Assembly (NCBI GenBank): GCA_028023455.1
Contig: JAQFVV010012509.1
Location: 3,596,590 to 3,660,589, forward strand
From: Epiperipatus broadwayi
Lineage: Eukaryota > Onychophora > Udeonychophora > Euonychophora > Peripatidae
DNA: 64,000 nt
Direction: 5' to 3'
Shown: positions 58,861 through 64,000 of the stretch, one piece after another
Position numbering within the stretch: the first letter of the stretch is position 1
Layout of the letters: each line of letters opens with the position of its first letter
Position numbers and translations under genes: made by a program
The notes under the pieces: generated by a model
Seen by the model: only the letters and a program-made list of their open reading frames with translations
Database searches by the model: none
Told to the model about the DNA's origin: nothing

Positions 58861-59979
58861 CTGTTATTACTTAATGAGCACAAGAGTTCTGTACTGACAA
58901 GTTTTACATTGATATTAAAAATAAATTAATAAATATTTCCCAAAACTATGATTATTAAAATTAATGCACATTTAATATTTATTTAAATTTTTAACTTCAA
59001 ATGAGTAATTTGAAACATGAGATAGTGAGTGATGTATTGTTGTATTATTAGTGATACTTTGTAATTCAGACTATTATTGGAATAAGATTGCCATATTAAT
59101 ATTATTGTACTGTTATTTAGTTATTTTATAGTTAGAGCAATATAATTACCATATTTCTTATTCTAGTTTACCAAAAAAAAATTAAATAATTAAAAGATTA
59201 ATGCTTTGCATAAAAATAAATTACACTTTATGAAAATTTGTTTCAAATAAAAATTCCAAGTTATTATTAATATGGTAAGTTAAAAATTGTGAAATTTATA
59301 TAATTCTATCTGGAATCAAATGTCTTTTGAAATATTTGAATCAATGCTAATGTAACCTTGGGATTCAGGACTGAAATTATGGGAACAAATTTTTGAACTT
59401 GGGTTTTTTTTTTGTATAACTATTTTAAAACTACATTTTAATAATTGTTAAAAACTTTGAGTCATGAATTGTCAACTTAGAATTAAACTCATGTTTATCC
59501 CTGGTAAAATGATGAAGGGGATGGGATCAGCATTTGTGAGTGTGAGATTATTTATTCAAAGTACTTTTTGAAACTAATCAAATATTTTAGATTTAATTTC
59601 ATTCCCTTTTAGTTTGTTGACAGATGGTAAACCATCATCCATTATAAAATTTTTCAGACCAACCTCTCATTTTACAGCTGTATTTCATGGATATAACTTC
59701 CATTCATTAGGTGAGCTAGAGGCTTGAAATATCTACACTAAAAAAGTAACTCAATTTTTTATTTATATATTTTGATTGCAATCTGATTTTGAAGCTTTAA
59801 TATTTTTACAATCAATTGTATATGCATATTGTTTTTAAACATAATATGAAATCACGCATATCTCATGCAGGTTGGAGACATAATATCCTGAGAAACAGAA
59901 ATATTAAACTGTGAAAAATGTAAATATAATAAGTTTAATTTGAATATTCAAAATTAGTAAGCATAATGTAATGGTACGA
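58861..59979. other. AT-rich stretch, no gene seen
   Basis: No supported feature. Confidence 0.5.
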
Positions 59980-60810
59980 AATATGTGGGGTGTAGCCTGG
60001 GGTGATGACACTTATCCTCATCATCCCCAAGTAAACAAAATTTAATATCAAATATAAAAGTAATGAGCATGAGAGATCACTCCTGGAGATCAGCACAGTT
60101 AACTATATTAAGTATAAGTATGTTAACTGTAAATTCACCAGCATTACCCAAAAATAATAATCATACATCATCATAAATGATCAATAAAATAAATCAACAA
60201 TAAAATCAACAGTCAAATCTTGTGACTGGATATAAAGTGGGTCTACTATAGACTAGGTACCCTTGCCAGTTTGGGGCAGATTATTTAAACATTAATTTGG
60301 ATGCGCAAACTTAAGTGCTAATCCATTAGAATATATAACAATAAAAACAACAATGCTGGGATATTAAAACATTGATCATTATCAATGCTCTGGCCGCTTA
60401 GTACCATTAATGTACTTGCCAACTAAATGAATAGTAAACTATAAACTTAATTTCTAAATGAATACTAAACTAAATAAAATGTAGTGCATGGACTTTGCAG
60501 GATATGGCCTTTGCACCAGCCCAGGATCATCATCATCAACTGGATGCCCATAAACAGTAGATATAATACTCTTATATATAACAGACCATTATGCATGAAT
60601 CTAGCTCAGAGAACACAAGCTCTATAATTGTTACTGTGAGAAAGATGATGCAACTTATAATATTCTAAAATTATTTAGGATTGAATAAGTCACTGGAATA
60701 ATTTGAACAATGAAATATCAGTTTATTAATAACAAAAAAATGAAATTAAGGTCTGCAGAATATAGCTATACACATATAAATTAAGTCTTCTGATTTTGAT
60801 TAATACACAA
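59980..60810 (+). repeat. Interspersed repeat R1, copy 2
   Basis: Collinear with 18650-19510 ('CAATGCTCTGGCC', 'TTAGTACCATTAATGTACT', 'GTTTATTAATAAC'). Non-coding. It is followed at about 60857 by the LTR-like word 'TTGTACCGGTCAAAATTG'. Confidence 0.65.
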
Positions 60811-63525
60811 AAAACTATCACATTGTGATTCACATATATATATTCCAATAGGTTTATATTGTACCGGTCAAAATTGTATGTTAATTCAACACGATTCATA
60901 GTCTGGGTAAAAGTACCTCGAATCCAACCATACGCGAGATTGAAGATCAAGAATATTTATGGATTCTAACCTGTTTACCCAACTTCTAAATCTAACAACC
61001 AATTAACAACATTTTTGAGGCAAGCAATTAATCTTTTCCAACTCCCACTGGCAGCATCAGTGGTGGAACATGAGCCTCAACTATATCTTACATTTAACCC
61101 TAGCATTTAGTTTAATTACACGTATGCATGAGTTTCAAAAAAGGAATGCTGTGTGTGTGACCTTGAGTCATCAGATAGCAGCACAATATTTAGATAGAAA
61201 CGCTAACTTTAAAGTGAAATTAATTGAAACAAACCACAGGTAAGTTAAATACATATATACATTTCAATAAAAAGCATATCTATAATTCTTTAATATCTTG
61301 CTAATTAATTTCACTGTTTATTAACATCATTTTTGATTATATAACTTATTATGCCTCTTGTAAGGAAGCGGTATAGTTTATATGCCAATTTAAACAGAGA
61401 GCGATTTAAGTTCTTTGGTAGATGCCAATTCAAGTATGTGCAAGAAGAAAAACAAATATTTAAAAGCAGTACTTTTTGATTAAATTTAACACAAGTAAAA
61501 TCATTATAAGAGAGAAAATAGTTTGTTTAATTTTTTAAGAAATGGCTTCGAAGAGAGTGACATGCTTGAATGCAAGCAGATCGTGATATTCGTAAATAAA
61601 TATGCTACTGTTAATAAAATATAAACTAATATGATCAGGCCATTGTCAACCCGCCACGATGTGCTCAGAGACAATATAAAATAATCATATCCAGCATTTG
61701 AAATGGCATAACCAGCACAAACTCAATCCCACTGTCCAGTTCCAGTGACGCTAAGAAAATAGAGACGAAATGGTTTGAGCAATTTGCAAACCTCAAAATA
61801 TTTCAGGTGAAAGACCAAGAATCGCCAAGGCTTGCTAAGCTCAGCTTACCTTGGGTCTTCCCATTTTGTCTTTCATATCCTGTGGTATAATTCTGATTTA
61901 GCAACCAAAAGGACAAGCAGAGTGCTGGTGAGGCAAATACAAATACTGGAAAAATATTCTCTTAAAATTACTTTATGAAAATTATATTGAGCCACCTAAG
62001 ATTATATTTATATTATAGTGGATTGGCCAAGATCGGATCTAAACAAATAATCTAAAATATTATTACGAATATCATTTCTTGGGGTAACACGTCTCTCCCT
62101 TCAAAGAAAATCCCACCAACATTTTAAATTCTCTCTTACTATTTAGCGAGAAGTAACCTTCTACCCACCTTTTTATTCTTTTAAAATGAAATAATATAAT
62201 TATAAAAAAAGTCCCATACTTGATCTAGTGTCTCCCCCAAAACTAAACCATATTTTTAGGAAATATTTTTCAGAAAATATATAATAAAACAAAATTATTT
62301 CATCTCGACAAAATGGGTGCTCTAAGTAATAATCGTTTAGAGCAAAAGATTTATTTATTTACCGACAGACGTTGGTCAGGAAATAGGAAGCAAATTATTT
62401 AATTATAAAACTTTTATCGAGATGGAACAAATTGGTACATAAATAGAATTTGAAATCAGATATTTATAAATCCAAACAATATATATCTATAGGTAAGTAA
62501 TAAATATCTTTATAGACCAATTTAATAAGAGAAGTTTTTGCATTAAGAGAGGTATAACTTTAGATAGATAACAGTTGTATAGCAGAGACATTAAAATTAA
62601 GTTACAGAAAGTCAAGATTACAAAGTTTAGTTAATATAATATTTTTAATTTATTTAGGGAAAATTTCATTTTAGAAGACTTATTTGTAGAACAATTAAAT
62701 ATATGGTCAACTGGAATTGGAGAATAAATTAGAAGGTTAGAAATGAAAACAAATTAAAAGATATTACCTAATTTATTCAGAGTCCGCATTTGAAATTTAG
62801 GTCCAACGACAGAATGATAATTTGAAGTTGGCTTTCATGATTTCGGCATAGGAATAGCTAGCTATTGAGTTTGGTTCAAAAGTTCACAGTTTGGCAGTCC
62901 AAAATTCAAACATTTAACAAATTTTCCGACTTCATGGTACTTTGGCGATCATACTAGGGACAACGAGAAAAGGCAGACTAGGGTCATTTACCCCACTGTC
63001 ATATTGCCACACATATATTTTAAAATAAAACCGGCATAGATTCATCACGCTCTTTCTCAAACAAACTGACTAATCCATTCCTATACATTTCCAGAGTGCT
63101 TCTTGAAAATTCCCCTTTTTTATTAGCCTAATGCAAAGCGGATACATTTGACTCAGGCGATCATAATCATCAATCTAAAATATTTTATGTAATGTTCAGA
63201 TATTTTGCAATAATATCTCCACACTGAATTCTAATGCTTAATTTATTTCTTTACTGTATAGCTAGCACTTTCACTCTCTCCACCAATAATTTGCTGAATT
63301 TTATTTTTCATGTTATCTGTTGTAAGCTTGAATAATCAGTAAACTAGATGGTGGTGCTATATCAGAATCCCAAAGTAGTTCACTAAGAACATCAGATTTT
63401 GTATTTAAATAGAGATATTTAAAAGTAAGCAGATAAAGGAGTGATGCTTTGATTGGGATAACTAATGTCATGGTTGTGGAAGAAATTCACACTGCACCAC
63501 ATCAATATTGTATAAGTATGCACAA
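60811..63525. other. No supported gene
   Basis: Mixed sequence, slightly richer in G+C between about 60.9 and 61.9 kb. I see no domain, tRNA or repeat I can name. Confidence 0.4.
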
Positions 63526-63658
63526 ATATAATTTTAATATCATCTATATTCTTTATTATTTTTTACAAATGCTTTTTTACAACTCACTATTAATAGTTGT
63601 AAAAAAGCACTGTAAAAAGTAATAAAGAATACAGATGATATTAATATTATATGGATTT
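63526..63658. mobile_element. Small foldback element
   Basis: Inverted arms 'ATATTCTTTATTATTTTTTA' (left) and 'TAAAAAGTAATAAAGAATAC' (right), extending through 'GCTTTTTTACAACT' / 'AGTTGTAAAAAAGC' around a 10-bp centre. Non-coding; no clear duplication seen. Confidence 0.65.
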
Positions 63659-64000
63659 GGCAATGCAATAAGAAAGATAAAGTTATGCACAAATATATCA
63701 GTAGTTTGTTTTTATTTCAATCCACACATCATTATTATTAGCATCCACAACAAATGTGTGTGACCACTAATTCAGGACGAAAACAAAAGCAATGATGAAA
63801 AGTGAATAAAAATGTAAAGATTAATTTTGCAATAACAAAGCAGTCTGTGAACCACAAATATGTCTACATATATCAATTCAAATCCTATAGTCTGTTTATT
63901 CAACATCTTGCTGTATTGTTTTTTGTACATACTCTTGTAATCAACTTTATTTTTTGAAAAACTTCCAACATCTTTTTAATTGTAGCTCTCCATTGTATTT
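63659..64000. other. AT-rich end of window
   Basis: Nothing supported. Confidence 0.4.

Overview
This window is AT-rich animal DNA (roughly three quarters A+T by eye) built almost entirely from transposable-element remains. The only host-gene piece I can support is the first coding exon of a P2X receptor at 35026-35162 on the + strand. P2X genes, RTE-type LINEs, Penelope-like elements (PLEs), Merlin and hAT-like DNA transposons all fit a metazoan. I cannot name the species from the sequence.

Layout. 1.8-4.9 kb: a hammerhead-ribozyme (HHR) element of family B, fused to an RTE retrotransposon whose 5' half is inverted. 5.3-13.6 kb: family A HHR elements, a tandem repeat, a decayed Jockey/CR1-like LINE carrying two younger insertions, a second B element and a palindromic family C element. 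13.6-18.6 kb: no gene seen. 18.6-25.6 kb: an 850-bp interspersed repeat, composite B elements (one with an A element nested inside it), a 3' scrap of RTE and a foldback element. 25.6-29.1 kb: a nearly complete antisense RTE with a tandemly repeated 5' leader. 29.4-32.6 kb: another decayed LINE, hit twice by family A. 33-33.6 kb: a tandem A element. 35-37 kb: the P2X exon, with a hAT-like MITE and an A foldback in its first intron. 37.7-43.5 kb: a tRNA-derived SINE, PLE endonuclease scraps and a tandem family D HHR element. 47.1-49 kb: a MITE and an inverted PLE. 50.5-54.3 kb: a 3.7-kb Merlin transposon with its 8-bp target duplication. 54.9-58.9 kb: a PLE endonuclease scrap and a 3-kb PLE palindrome. 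60-64 kb: a second copy of the 850-bp repeat and a small foldback.

Most interesting system. At least three families of short repeats (A, B, D) contain a type I hammerhead ribozyme. Each shows the CUGANGA core, a small stem II, GAA, a short self-complementary stem III, an NUH cleavage triplet and a stem I that pairs across the cleavage site although its sequence differs between families. Copies are typically head-to-head inverted composites flanked by 9-15 bp target-site duplications. The protein-coding PLE palindrome at 55.9-58.8 kb has the same architecture. The simplest reading (inference) is that the HHR repeats are PLE-type or PLE-mobilised non-autonomous retroelements, possibly making small circular or unit-length RNAs, and that this lineage integrates with frequent strand inversion.
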